From positions 4,774,001-4,838,000 of the forward strand of contig OY970276.1 in the NCBI GenBank assembly GCA_963715785.1: a stretch of DNA of 64,000 nt, written 5' to 3'. Position numbers and translations under genes: made by a program. The notes under the pieces were generated by a model that had not been told where the DNA came from, made no database searches, and saw only the letters and a list, made by a program, of their open reading frames with translations. Below are positions 38,059-47,592 of the stretch, piece after piece. Positions within the stretch are counted from its first letter, which is position 1; each line of letters opens with the position of its first letter. The stretch is from LD21 sp963715785 (lineage in GTDB: Bacteria > Bacteroidota > Bacteroidia > Bacteroidales > VadinHA17).

Positions 38059-38137
38059 AAGTGCAAGAATATTAAGAAGATTAATTAAGACTCGCGACAG
38101 TCTCGCTCATAAATTCAATGTAAATATATATTTATTT

Positions 38138-38153
38138 ACTTGTAAATACAAGT
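38138..38153. promoter_or_regulatory. Putative GntR/HutC operator
   Basis: ACTTGTAAATACAAGT is a palindrome with 7-bp arms around AA. Its core GTAAATAC matches the published HutC-subfamily core GTMTAKAC at seven of eight positions. The half-site GTAAATA also occurs at 38120-38126 and inverted at 38133-38139. It overlaps the TTG of the E2 promoter, so binding should repress. Confidence 0.65.
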
Positions 38154-38170
38154 TTAATAATATATTTTTG
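38140..38170 (+). promoter_or_regulatory. Bacteroidetes promoter of the E2-E1 operon
   Basis: TTG at 38140-38142, a 20-base spacer, then TATTTTTG at 38163-38170 match the Bacteroidetes consensus closely. Transcription would begin near 38177, giving a leader of about 165 bases that contains the 26-bp tandem repeat. Confidence 0.65.
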
Positions 38171-38261
38171 TACACGTTGATATATAGTTGTTTCCATAAT
38201 ATGCTGTATTAGTTTAGCTTACTTATTATAACAAGTTCAGATATCGGAAACAATACAATCC

Positions 38262-38318
38262 TTCGCTGAAGCTACGGATTGCAAAGCAATTATTCGCTGA
38301 AGCTACGGATTGCAAAGC
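38262..38318. repeat. 26-bp direct repeat, two tandem copies
   Basis: Two identical 26-bp copies occupy 38262-38287 and 38293-38318 with a 5-base spacer (31-bp period). The unit begins TTCGCTGAAGC and ends TTGCAAAGC. Within the first copy and spacer, ATTGC-AAA-GCAAT can form a small hairpin. It lies in the E2 mRNA leader, 25 bases before the ATG. Confidence 0.85.
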
Positions 38319-38343
38319 GATAAACTTTAATTGATAAAAGATA

Positions 38344-39579
38344 ATGGCAACAGCAGTTATTATGCCAAAGCAGGGTCAGTCAGTTGAAACCTGTATAATT
38401 ACCAGGTGGTTCAGGAAAAAAGGAGACAGTGTCTCAACCGGCGATATTTTGTTCTCCTATGAAACTGACAAGGCATCATTTGACCTGGAATCTCCTGCCG
38501 AAGGTATTCTGCTGGAGGTATTTTTTGAGGACGGAGCTGAAGTGCCTGTCCTGGAAAATGTTGCTGTAATAGGCAAAAAAGGTGAAACAACCGGTTCCTA
38601 TCGGCCCGGCAATACGGCAGGACAACCTGCAATTTCATCAGGAGCTTCGGCAGTAATCGCCTCTGAAAGCCCTGATGCTGCAACAAAACTTGCCGAACCA
38701 AATAGTTCAGCGACCAACGGCAGGATACGGATCTCCCCCAGGGCAAAACGTCTTGCGCAGAATAAAGGACTGAATTACTATAATCTGCAAGGATCGGGTC
38801 CGAATGGACGGATTATTGCAAGTGATATTGAAAAAGCCGGTTCAGCCGGGGGAGTCAATACAAAAAGCAGTACAACACAAGACGCTGAATATACAGAAGT
38901 GCCTTTAAGCAATGTACGTAAGCTTATTGCCAAAGCCATGCTTACTTCACTTCAGAATTCAGCGCAGCTGACTCATCATATGAGCGCGGATGTGCGTTCG
39001 CTTCTTGAAGCCAGGCAAAAAATCAAAACAAAGCTTCTGACGGATAAAAATCAGCAGGACATTACTTTGAACGATATGGTCTGCTGGTGTGTAATTAATG
39101 CCCTTAAAAAATTTCCGGAAGCGAACAGTCATTTCCTTGACGACCATATTAAAAAATTCAACAGAGTGCATCTTGGCCTGGCCGTAGATACAGAGAGAGG
39201 ACTTATGGTTCCTGCTGTAAAAGATGCAGGCGAAATGGATCTGATCAAAGTGTCAGTGCAATTAAAATCGGCAGCAGAAGCGTGCAGGAAAGGCAACATT
39301 AACCCGGAACTGATACAAAGCGCTGCCAGTACATTTACCGTTTCAAACCTTGGAAATTATGGAGTCGAGATGTTCACACCGGTTATAAATCTGCCCCAGG
39401 TTGCTATACTGGGTATCTGCACAATTATAAACCGCCCGGCCGATATGGGAAATAACATTTTCGGCTTCGTGCCGTACATAGGACTGTCACTTACTTATGA
39501 TCACAGGGCAATTGACGGAGGTCCGGCTACACTTTTCCTAAGGGAGATCAGGAGTCAGATAGAAGGATTCCGGTACTAA
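38344..39579 (+). CDS. 2-oxoacid dehydrogenase E2 (dihydrolipoyl acyltransferase)
   Basis: Core acyltransferase of a 2-oxoacid dehydrogenase complex, taking the acyl group from E1 on lipoyl-lysine to CoA. It has one lipoyl domain with K43 (ETDKASFD), a peripheral-subunit-binding domain at 129-163, and the catalytic domain with H387 and D391 (DHRAIDG) near the C-terminus. A single lipoyl domain and 411 residues are normal. The fused E1 gene follows after 64 bases. No lipoamide dehydrogenase gene is near. Acyl specificity (acetyl, branched-chain or acetoin-derived) cannot be told. Confidence 0.93.
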   Translation: MATAVIMPKQGQSVETCIITRWFRKKGDSVSTGDILFSYETDKASFDLESPAEGILLEVFFEDGAEVPVLENVAVIGKKGETTGSYRPGNTAGQPAISSGASAVIASESPDAATKLAEPNSSATNGRIRISPRAKRLAQNKGLNYYNLQGSGPNGRIIASDIEKAGSAGGVNTKSSTTQDAEYTEVPLSNVRKLIAKAMLTSLQNSAQLTHHMSADVRSLLEARQKIKTKLLTDKNQQDITLNDMVCWCVINALKKFPEANSHFLDDHIKKFNRVHLGLAVDTERGLMVPAVKDAGEMDLIKVSVQLKSAAEACRKGNINPELIQSAASTFTVSNLGNYGVEMFTPVINLPQVAILGICTIINRPADMGNNIFGFVPYIGLSLTYDHRAIDGGPATLFLREIRSQIEGFRY

Positions 39580-39643
39580 GAAAGATTAAAGGAAGACCGC
39601 ATGATCACACAACAATAAGACAGCAAGACAAAAAGATAAAGAG

Positions 39644-42112
39644 ATGCCAAAGAGTCAGTACATCAATCCAAAATTGATCCGCAAGCCACAATTTATAGAG
39701 TTTGGTAAAATCCCCGTTAACCAGTATCATAAGACAATTGAGGAGGAAAAAAAGCTTTATAGCACTGAGGACTTTATAAGGATATACCACGATATGGCAG
39801 TTATAAGGGAGTTTGAGACAATGCTCAACCTAATCAAGACCACAAATGAATATAACGGGATTCCTTATAATCACCCCGGGCCTGCACACTTATCAATCGG
39901 ACAGGAAGCTTCAGCCGTAGGCATGGCTTATACACTCGGTGTTGAAGATTTTATTTTCGGATCGCACAGGAGCCATGGAGAAATTCTGGCTAAAGGATTG
40001 TCCGCTATTCACCGTCTCGATGAGGACACCCTTTATCAGATAATGAAAACCTATTTTGGAGGGTCGGCCCTTAAGGTTGTTGAGAAAGGATTTCACGGCA
40101 GCATAAAGGAGCTCTCGGTTAATTTTCTTCTTTACGGTGCGCTGGCTGAAATATTTGCCCGGGAGAATGGATTCAACAAAGGCCTTGGAGGGTCGATGCA
40201 TGCATTTTTCACACCTTTCGGCATATACCCTAACAACGCAATTGTGGGAGGATCAGGTGATATATCAGTGGGTGCTGCGCTCTATAAGAAGATAAATCGC
40301 AAACCCGGCATCGTAGTTTGTAACATTGGTGATGCATCAATGGGTTGCGGACCCGTGTGGGAAGGCATCTGTTTCGCAGCAATGGATCAGTATAAAACAC
40401 TCTGGGACGGAGAATATCGTGGCGGATTGCCATTGATCTTCAACTTTATGAATAATCTGTACGGAATGGGCGGACAGACCTGTGGTGAAACCATGGGGTT
40501 TGATATCCTGGCAAGAGTTGGTGCCGGTGTAAATCCCGATTCGATGCATGCTGAACGTGTCGACGGGTATAATCCTCTTGCTGTTATAGATGCATTTAAA
40601 CGTAAAAAGCAGATTCTTGAAGAGAAAAGAGGACCTGTACTACTCGACACGCTGACATACAGGATCAGCGGACATTCACCTTCCGATGCTTCCTCATACC
40701 GTTCAAAAGAGGAAATAGATGCCTGGATGCAGGAAGACTCTATCGTTGCATATGGCAAATCTCTTGTTACAGCAGGTATTACGGTGCAGGTTAATCTGGA
40801 GAATATCAGCGGAGAGATCAAAGAACTGTTAACACAGATGCTCAGGCTAAGCATAAATGATACCATCTCACCCCGACTGAATCTGAAAAAGGACCCTGAC
40901 TTTATCGGCGGAATGATGTTTTCCAACAGTTCGGCCGCAAAAATGGAAGAAAGCAAACCTGATGTGCTGCTTCCGTTGGAAGAAAATCCACGTGTTAAAT
41001 CGCTCAGGCTCAAAGAAAGATATTATAAGGATAAAGAAGGCAACCAGGCGTCCAAAGCCAGGCTGTATCAGTTCCGCGATGGCATTTTTGAAGCCATTAT
41101 CGACCGATTCTATAAAGATCCAACTCTTGCAGCCTGGGGTGAGGAAAACCGTGATTGGGGCGGAGCATTTGCTGTATACAGGGGACTGACCGAAGCACTC
41201 CCCTATCACCGGCTCTTCAACTCACCTATATCGGAAGGAGCAATTGTCGGGACCGCCATCGGTTATGGCATGTGCGGAGGACGGGTTATTGCAGAGATAA
41301 TGTATTGCGATTTTCTCGGCCGTGCAGGGGATGAAGTGTTCAATCAGCTGCCTAAATGGCAGGCGATGAGCGGGAACATCATTAAAATGCCTGTGGTAAT
41401 AAGGGTTTCTGTCGGCTCAAAATATGGCGCCCAGCATTCGCAGGACTGGTCATCGCTTACAGCACATATTCCGGGTCTGAAAGTAGTGTTCCCTGCAACC
41501 CCATACGATGCAAAAGGATTAATGAATTCTGCTCTACAGGGAACTGACCCGGTAATTTTCTTCGAAAGTCAGAGGATTTATGATATCGGAGAGATGTTTC
41601 ATTCTGAAGGTGTCCCTGAAGGATATTATGAGATACCCTTCGGAGAACCTGATATTAAAAGACAAGGTGATGATTTGACAATACTGTCGATCGGAGCAAC
41701 ATTATACCCGGCAATAAAGGCAGCGGATCTTCTGTTAAAGAATTATGGAATAAATGCGGAAGTGATAGATGCAAGATCGCTGGTGCCTTTCAACTACACA
41801 ACTGTTATTCAATCAGTTAAAAAGACCGGGAGGATTTTGCTTACGAGTGATGCGACATCACGAGGTTCATTCCTGAAAGAAATGGCGCAGACAATCACAG
41901 AACTTGCATTTGACTATCTCGATGCGCCTCCTGTTGTTGTAGGATCCAGAAACTGGATCACACCTGCCTATGAAATGGAAGAATACTTTTTCCCGCAACC
42001 GGAATGGATACTCGATGCAGTTCATCAAAAGATCATACCGCTGAAAGGACATCATGCAATTACAGATTATTCCTCAGAAAAAGAAATTGAGTTGAATAAA
42101 AAAGGAGTTTAA
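39644..42112 (+). CDS. Fused alpha-beta E1 of a 2-oxoacid dehydrogenase (822 residues)
   Basis: ThDP-dependent decarboxylase component in which the alpha and beta chains, separate in many bacteria, are one protein. The alpha part (about 40-430) shows SHRSHGE, GLGGSMH and the ThDP motif starting GDASMG followed by NFMNN. After a linker, the beta part (about 465-800) shows SEGAIVGTAIGYGMCGGRVIAE (quoted as SEGAIVG and YGMCGGR) and HSQDWSS. Both halves look intact. A ~40-residue N-terminal extension precedes the alpha part. It is cotranscribed with E2, and no E3 is present. Fused E1 proteins are known in Bacteroidetes; substrate unknown. Confidence 0.9.
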   Translation: MPKSQYINPKLIRKPQFIEFGKIPVNQYHKTIEEEKKLYSTEDFIRIYHDMAVIREFETMLNLIKTTNEYNGIPYNHPGPAHLSIGQEASAVGMAYTLGVEDFIFGSHRSHGEILAKGLSAIHRLDEDTLYQIMKTYFGGSALKVVEKGFHGSIKELSVNFLLYGALAEIFARENGFNKGLGGSMHAFFTPFGIYPNNAIVGGSGDISVGAALYKKINRKPGIVVCNIGDASMGCGPVWEGICFAAMDQYKTLWDGEYRGGLPLIFNFMNNLYGMGGQTCGETMGFDILARVGAGVNPDSMHAERVDGYNPLAVIDAFKRKKQILEEKRGPVLLDTLTYRISGHSPSDASSYRSKEEIDAWMQEDSIVAYGKSLVTAGITVQVNLENISGEIKELLTQMLRLSINDTISPRLNLKKDPDFIGGMMFSNSSAAKMEESKPDVLLPLEENPRVKSLRLKERYYKDKEGNQASKARLYQFRDGIFEAIIDRFYKDPTLAAWGEENRDWGGAFAVYRGLTEALPYHRLFNSPISEGAIVGTAIGYGMCGGRVIAEIMYCDFLGRAGDEVFNQLPKWQAMSGNIIKMPVVIRVSVGSKYGAQHSQDWSSLTAHIPGLKVVFPATPYDAKGLMNSALQGTDPVIFFESQRIYDIGEMFHSEGVPEGYYEIPFGEPDIKRQGDDLTILSIGATLYPAIKAADLLLKNYGINAEVIDARSLVPFNYTTVIQSVKKTGRILLTSDATSRGSFLKEMAQTITELAFDYLDAPPVVVGSRNWITPAYEMEEYFFPQPEWILDAVHQKIIPLKGHHAITDYSSEKEIELNKKGV

Positions 42113-42218
42113 ATTGTCTTACAGGAAAGCAATTGCTTGTTTTCTTCAGCACGATTTTTTATTCTTGCCATGATTTTAAGTAAATTGCGCTTTCTCCATA
42201 GATAATAACTGATTGCTT

Positions 42219-43460
42219 ATGCCAAGACGGTTTCTATTGATCTTCTTACTTGCCGGCTTCACACTGATCGCAAATTCGCAAACGCGTAACCTTGAATTTT
42301 ACCTTCAGCAAGGTATTCAGAACAGCCCGTTACTCAATGAATACAGAAATCAGGTAAGTTCTTATATCGCCGACAGCCTTCTGATCAGGGCAGCAAAAAA
42401 ACCATTTGTAGAAGCCAGATCGCAGCTTCTTTATTCACCCTCGTACCGTAATTTTGGGTACGATGAGATAATTACAGATCAGGGAAATTATTCCGCTGTC
42501 GTTGGAGTTACTCAGGGAATCTTCAACAGAAAGGAGCTGACGAACCAATATAATAATGTGGATATTCAAAAACAATTAATAAATAATTCCTCACAGATAT
42601 CTTCAAATGAGCTTACTAAACTTATAACTCAGCAATACCTGACAACCTACTCGGGCTATGGTGATCTGAATTTCAATAAAGCATTTCTCGGGCTGTTCAA
42701 AAAGGAAAACGACATTGTTAAGCAATTTGTGAAGAGCGGAGTATACAGGCAAACCGATTATCTTGCTCTTCTGGTTGAAACTCAGACACAGGAAATACTT
42801 GTGAAACAGCTTGAAAGCCAATACAACAAGGATATGAGCGCCTTGAATCAGCTTTGCGGAATCAACGATTCTGCCGTCTATGAGCTGATTGAGCCGTCAT
42901 TAAAAGTTAAAGGAAGTCCTGATGTTTTGAAATCACCTGCTTACCTCCACTATAAAATCGACAGCATGCGGATTGAGAATGAGAAGAAAGCAGTAGATCT
43001 GAAATATAAGCCAAAGGTAAACTGGTTTGCCGATGCAGGTGTTCTAACAAGTGATCCCTGGAATTTCTACAGACACTTTGGATATAGCGCCGGAGTCAGC
43101 CTTAACATGCCTATATATGACGGAAAACAAAGAAGCCTTGAAAAACAGAAGCTTGAATTTGATCAGAACAGCAGACTGAATTATGAAGATACTTATCGCA
43201 AACAATATTTTCAACAATTGGGTCAGCTTGCCGGAGAGCTTAAAGCCCTGAACGAAATGTCAGAGCAAATGGCTGATGAGCTTAAAACATCTGACCAGCT
43301 TGTTAAGGCGTTGAAAGATCAGCTTGAGGCAGGAATGATTCAGATGATCGAATATATAAATGCATTAAAAAATTATAAAACTATAAACAGGGATATAAAC
43401 CTGATCAATATTCAGAAACTGCAGGTTATAAATGAAATGAATTTCCTTCTGACCCAATAA
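42219..43460 (+). CDS. TolC-family outer-membrane efflux protein
   Basis: The 413-residue protein has a signal peptide (MPRRFLLIFLLAGFTLIANS) and the long amphipathic helices and repeated strand segments of a TolC-type channel, with a coiled-coil C-terminal third (LKALNEMSEQMADELKTSDQ). It forms the exit duct of a tripartite pump with the next two genes. The ATG at 42219 is preferred to a TTG two codons upstream. It is slightly shorter than average TolC proteins. Confidence 0.85.
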   Translation: MPRRFLLIFLLAGFTLIANSQTRNLEFYLQQGIQNSPLLNEYRNQVSSYIADSLLIRAAKKPFVEARSQLLYSPSYRNFGYDEIITDQGNYSAVVGVTQGIFNRKELTNQYNNVDIQKQLINNSSQISSNELTKLITQQYLTTYSGYGDLNFNKAFLGLFKKENDIVKQFVKSGVYRQTDYLALLVETQTQEILVKQLESQYNKDMSALNQLCGINDSAVYELIEPSLKVKGSPDVLKSPAYLHYKIDSMRIENEKKAVDLKYKPKVNWFADAGVLTSDPWNFYRHFGYSAGVSLNMPIYDGKQRSLEKQKLEFDQNSRLNYEDTYRKQYFQQLGQLAGELKALNEMSEQMADELKTSDQLVKALKDQLEAGMIQMIEYINALKNYKTINRDINLINIQKLQVINEMNFLLTQ

Positions 43461-43473
43461 ATAATTTAATGTG

Positions 43474-44400
43474 ATGTTAAGAAATCTCAGAGCTCGTCTT
43501 TTCTTATATATATTTCTGACAATCGTACTGTCGTCGTCATGCGGCCATCGTGCCGGTACATCTGAAGAGATCCCGGAAGTCAAAACCCCTGTAACGGTTG
43601 TTCCGGTTGCCATCAAACCGGTAACGTCAGCTGTAACGCTGCCTGCTGTGGCAACATTCATGAATAAAAATATTATCAGAGCCACCACAACCGGTACTAT
43701 CGAGAAGATATTCATAAACCCTGGTGATTTTGTTAATGCCGGTCAGTTGCTGTTCACGATAATCACACGAGAAGCAATGGCTCTTAATAAAAACTCACTG
43801 GCAGATTCAAGCTTGGGCTTTAAAGGATTGATAAACATTATCTGTCAAAAATCAGGTGTAATAAGCTCCATCTCGTATCAGAAAGGCGATTTTGTTCAGG
43901 AAGGTGATGAAATGGCCGTAGTTTCAGAACAGAGTAGCCTGGTCTTTATATTTGATGTTCCATTCGAACTTGATAAATATATTGCAAAAAACAAAAATTG
44001 CCGGATCATTCTTCCCGATAACAGGCAGATAAACGGCACAATAACAGGTAAGCTGCCTGAAATGGATATGCAATCCCAGACACTAAGGTATGTTGTTAAG
44101 CCGCAATCGCCTGCCAACCTGCCGGGTAACCTCATAGCAGATATAAGCCTCATCAAATCTACAAGTGAAAATGCATTGGTCTTACCAAAAAAGGCAGTTT
44201 TGGGCAATGAAACCCAGACTGAATTCTGGGTTATGAAACTGTTGAATGACAGCACGGCAGTTAAGGTTGATGTGACCAAGGGATTTGAGAATAACGATGA
44301 AGTTGAAATAACCGAACCCACATTCCTGCCTTCCGACAGGGTAATTCTCACAGGCAATTACGGTTTGCCCGATACCGCAAAAATTACTATTGTCAAGTAA
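43474..44400 (+). CDS. RND efflux periplasmic adaptor (HlyD/MFP family) lipoprotein
   Basis: The 308-residue protein begins with a signal ending SSSCG, a lipobox, so it is membrane-anchored. A biotinyl-lipoyl-like segment (GTIEKIFINPGDFVNAGQLL, 20 residues, and later GVISSISYQKGDFVQEGDEM) forms two half-motifs, and beta-barrel sequence follows. The alpha-helical hairpin usually between the two half-motifs is very short, unusual for adaptors meeting TolC. It lies between tolC-like and RND genes with 13- and 7-base gaps. Confidence 0.85.
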   Translation: MLRNLRARLFLYIFLTIVLSSSCGHRAGTSEEIPEVKTPVTVVPVAIKPVTSAVTLPAVATFMNKNIIRATTTGTIEKIFINPGDFVNAGQLLFTIITREAMALNKNSLADSSLGFKGLINIICQKSGVISSISYQKGDFVQEGDEMAVVSEQSSLVFIFDVPFELDKYIAKNKNCRIILPDNRQINGTITGKLPEMDMQSQTLRYVVKPQSPANLPGNLIADISLIKSTSENALVLPKKAVLGNETQTEFWVMKLLNDSTAVKVDVTKGFENNDEVEITEPTFLPSDRVILTGNYGLPDTAKITIVK

Positions 44401-44407
44401 TGAAGAT

Positions 44408-47400
44408 ATGAAGAATTTTTTTGTTTCGTATAAAAGTCCCATATCGGTTATCATTGCTGTAATTATTGCCGGTGGAATATTCCTTTATGGTCAGATACAG
44501 GTGTCGCTTTTTCCTGAGATCACATTCCCAAAACTCAAAGTAATAGCGGATAACGGAGAACAGCCTGTCGATAAAATGATGGTCACTGTTACTCGCCCGC
44601 TGGAAGATGCCATAAAGCAAATCCCTGATCTTAAAATCCTTAGAAGCACAACCAGCAGGGGAACTTGTGAGATATCTGCTTTTCTTAACTGGGGCTCTGA
44701 CATTGATGTCAATCAGCAGATGCTTGAATCGCGTGTCGCACAGATAAAAAATTCCCTCCCTCCTGATGTCCAGATTCAGGTTGAAAAGATGAATCCTTCT
44801 ATTCTTCCTGTAATAGGTTATACAGTGGAAAGTGATAAGAAGACACCCATTGAGCTTAACCTTATTGCGACTTATGTTATCAAACCATTTTTATCACAAA
44901 TTGACGGTGTTTCATCAGTAGGGATCATTGGCGGAAAGACAAAAGAATACTGGATAGAGCTTAACCAGTTAAAAATGAGTACACTATCCATAACGCCTGA
45001 GATGATAAGGGATATGGTCAATCAGAATCATTTTATTACCTCGAATGGTTTTCTGTCAGATTACCGCCGGCTTTATCTTACAATCACTGATGCCGGTCTT
45101 CATAATCTTACCGATATCGAAAATGTGGTTCTCAGGAATGATGGCAAGCGTCTCATCAGGCTTAAAGATGTCGCTGATGTCAATGTAAGGGAGAGAACTG
45201 AGTACACAAGGATAAATGCCAATGGTCGCCAGGGTCTCCTGGTGGCAATCCTTAAACAGCCCGGGGCAAACCTCATTAAGCTTTCAGAAAATGTATCAGC
45301 GCGGCAGAAAGAGCTCGAAAAAATACTGCCTCCTGATGTACATCTTTCTTTTTACTATGATCAGGCTGATTTTGTGAATAAAGCAATTAAAAGTGTCAAC
45401 GACAGCCTCTGGTTAGGTCTGCTCCTTGCTCTCCTGGTCGCAATATTGTTTCTGAGATCTTTCAGGGCGAGTGCTACAATCCTGGTAACCATTCCTGTAA
45501 CTCTTCTTTTCACAATAATTGTACTATACAGCATAGGTTATACCCTTAATATTATGACATTCGGCGCCATAGCGGCAGCTATAGGCCTGATAATTGATGA
45601 TGCCGTTGTGGTTGTGGAACAAATCCACAGGACACATGAGGAATTTCCCGACAGAAATTCAAATGACCTGGTTCACCAGGCTGTAAAATATCTTCTGCCT
45701 TCCATGATCGGATCTTCGATAAGCACCATTGTGATATTTATACCATTCATGCTGCTCGGAGGCGTGGCAGGAGCTTATTTCAATGTCCTGACAAATACAA
45801 TGATCATAACACTGGTTTGTTCCTTCTTTGTCACCTGGATCGGATTACCGGTAATCTATCTCTGGTTTTCAAATATCAGATCACTATTCCCGGAAAAGAA
45901 AAAAACTGTGATAAAGGTCATCAGGAAAAGGAACTGGGTGAGTTTTTTTCTTAAGAATCCCGTGATAAGCATAATATTTATTCTTTTCCTTATTGTTTCT
46001 ATATTCTATATTGTTCCGCATCTTGAAACCGGCTTTCTCCCTGAGATGGATGAAGGTTCAATTGTCCTCGACTACAAAGCTCCTCCGGGAACTTCTCTTG
46101 AAGAAACAGACAGAATGCTCAGGGAGGTTGAGAAGATCATTGTAAAGGTTCCTGAGGTTGAGACATATTCGCGAAGAACAGGCGCCCAGATGGGCTTTTT
46201 CATAACCGAGCCTAACGATGGTGATTACCTTATTCATTTAAAAGACAAAAGAAAGAGAAGTACGGTAGAAGTTATAGACGACATAAGAAAAAAGATTGAG
46301 GCCACGCAGCCGGCTCTTGAGATCGACTTTGGTCAGGTAATCGGTGATATGCTGGGCGATCTCATGGCATCAGTCCAGCCAATTGAGATCAAAATATTCG
46401 GAAGTGATCAGCAGACTCTGAATGATCTGGCCGGGAAAGTTGCAGGTGAAGTCGAAAAGATTGAAGGGGTTGAAGATGTTTTCGATGGTGTTATCATAGC
46501 CGGTCCTTCAATTGAAGTGGTTCCGGATCAGCATAATCTGTCTCAGTTCAAAATTACCCCGGCATCATTCCAGTTTCAGCTTCAGACAATTGTTGAAGGA
46601 AACATAATAGGAGATATACTTGAGAAGGAACAGATGACTTCAATCAGGATGATATACCCCAACAGCACTAAAAACAGTCTTGAGCACATCAGAAATCAGT
46701 TTGTTTTTCTTCCCGACGGGAAACTTAAGCCGCTGGGTTCACTCTCAGCCATAAGTTTAAAGGAAGGTGTGGCTGAGATCAACAGGGATAACCTGAGATC
46801 AGTGTCAATAGTTACTGCCAGGCTGAATAAAAAGGACCTGGGCACTGCGATGAAGGAAATACAGAAAACGATAGACTCGAAAATATTTCTGCCACAGGGG
46901 TATAATATCGAATATGGCGGCGAATATGCCGATCAGCAGCAGTCTTTCAAAGAACTACTTATGATACTCATATTATCTAGCCTGATGGTTTTTGCGCTTA
47001 TGCTGTTCCTGTTCAGGGATTTCAGAGCAGCCTGTTCAATACTGTTCATCGCAGTTCTGGGCATATCAGGAAGTCTGATAGCTCTGTTTATTACTAATAC
47101 TCCTCTTAATGTCGGCAGCTACACGGGATTGATAATGATTGTCGGAATTATTGGCGAGAATGCAATCTTTACTTTCCAGCAGTTCAATACCAACCGCTTA
47201 AAAGGATCCATTGATGAGTCGCTGGTTTTTGCTATCTCAACTCGTCTGAGGCCGAAATTAATGACCGCCCTTGGAGCGATTATCGCATTGATGCCGCTGG
47301 CAGTGGGCATAGGTACCGGAGCACAGATGCACCAACCTCTTGCAATAGCGGTGATCGGAGGATTCATCATTGCTCTTCCGCTTCTACTTATAGTCTTACC

Positions 47401-47458
47401 GACAATATTGCATCTTTTATACAAACGCGAAGATAAGCGACTGATTCATAATGTTTAA
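44408..47458 (+). CDS. RND-family efflux permease (AcrB/CzcA-like)
   Basis: Proton-driven inner-membrane pump of 1016 residues with the typical 12 TM pattern and two large periplasmic loops. TM4 carries the proton-relay pair in GLIIDDAVVVVEQ, and the second half repeats the topology with NVGSYTGLIMIVGIIGEN. Both halves are intact. The ATG at 44408, seven bases after the adaptor stop, is preferred to a TTG overlapping it. Substrate (drugs, lipids or metals) is not determinable; no metal-binding His-rich motif is seen. Confidence 0.93.
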   Translation: MKNFFVSYKSPISVIIAVIIAGGIFLYGQIQVSLFPEITFPKLKVIADNGEQPVDKMMVTVTRPLEDAIKQIPDLKILRSTTSRGTCEISAFLNWGSDIDVNQQMLESRVAQIKNSLPPDVQIQVEKMNPSILPVIGYTVESDKKTPIELNLIATYVIKPFLSQIDGVSSVGIIGGKTKEYWIELNQLKMSTLSITPEMIRDMVNQNHFITSNGFLSDYRRLYLTITDAGLHNLTDIENVVLRNDGKRLIRLKDVADVNVRERTEYTRINANGRQGLLVAILKQPGANLIKLSENVSARQKELEKILPPDVHLSFYYDQADFVNKAIKSVNDSLWLGLLLALLVAILFLRSFRASATILVTIPVTLLFTIIVLYSIGYTLNIMTFGAIAAAIGLIIDDAVVVVEQIHRTHEEFPDRNSNDLVHQAVKYLLPSMIGSSISTIVIFIPFMLLGGVAGAYFNVLTNTMIITLVCSFFVTWIGLPVIYLWFSNIRSLFPEKKKTVIKVIRKRNWVSFFLKNPVISIIFILFLIVSIFYIVPHLETGFLPEMDEGSIVLDYKAPPGTSLEETDRMLREVEKIIVKVPEVETYSRRTGAQMGFFITEPNDGDYLIHLKDKRKRSTVEVIDDIRKKIEATQPALEIDFGQVIGDMLGDLMASVQPIEIKIFGSDQQTLNDLAGKVAGEVEKIEGVEDVFDGVIIAGPSIEVVPDQHNLSQFKITPASFQFQLQTIVEGNIIGDILEKEQMTSIRMIYPNSTKNSLEHIRNQFVFLPDGKLKPLGSLSAISLKEGVAEINRDNLRSVSIVTARLNKKDLGTAMKEIQKTIDSKIFLPQGYNIEYGGEYADQQQSFKELLMILILSSLMVFALMLFLFRDFRAACSILFIAVLGISGSLIALFITNTPLNVGSYTGLIMIVGIIGENAIFTFQQFNTNRLKGSIDESLVFAISTRLRPKLMTALGAIIALMPLAVGIGTGAQMHQPLAIAVIGGFIIALPLLLIVLPTILHLLYKREDKRLIHNV

Positions 47459-47566
47459 TGGTTGATCCGGACTATGATCAGGGTATTGCCTAAAGCCTCA
47501 CGGCATGCCAATGCTATTATATTCATAAACCATGCCTGTGGACTAAAAAGATTAAGAAATCATAGG

Positions 47567-47574
47567 TATATTTG
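47567..47574 (+). promoter_or_regulatory. Candidate -7 element of the sugar-phosphate operon
   Basis: TATATTTG matches TAnnTTTG exactly, 19 bases before the ATG at 47593. A clear TTG upstream was not found at the expected distance. Confidence 0.4.
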
Positions 47575-47592
47575 TCTGTAAATTCTGAATGT

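Noticed and set aside
38262..38318. Tandem repeat as a CRISPR array
   Set aside because: Only two copies with a 5-base spacer and no cas gene in the window; spacers should be near repeat length.
40387..41013. 208-codon minus-strand frame within the E1 gene
   Set aside because: Antisense to a conserved ThDP enzyme; Ser-rich composition typical of complementary-strand frames.
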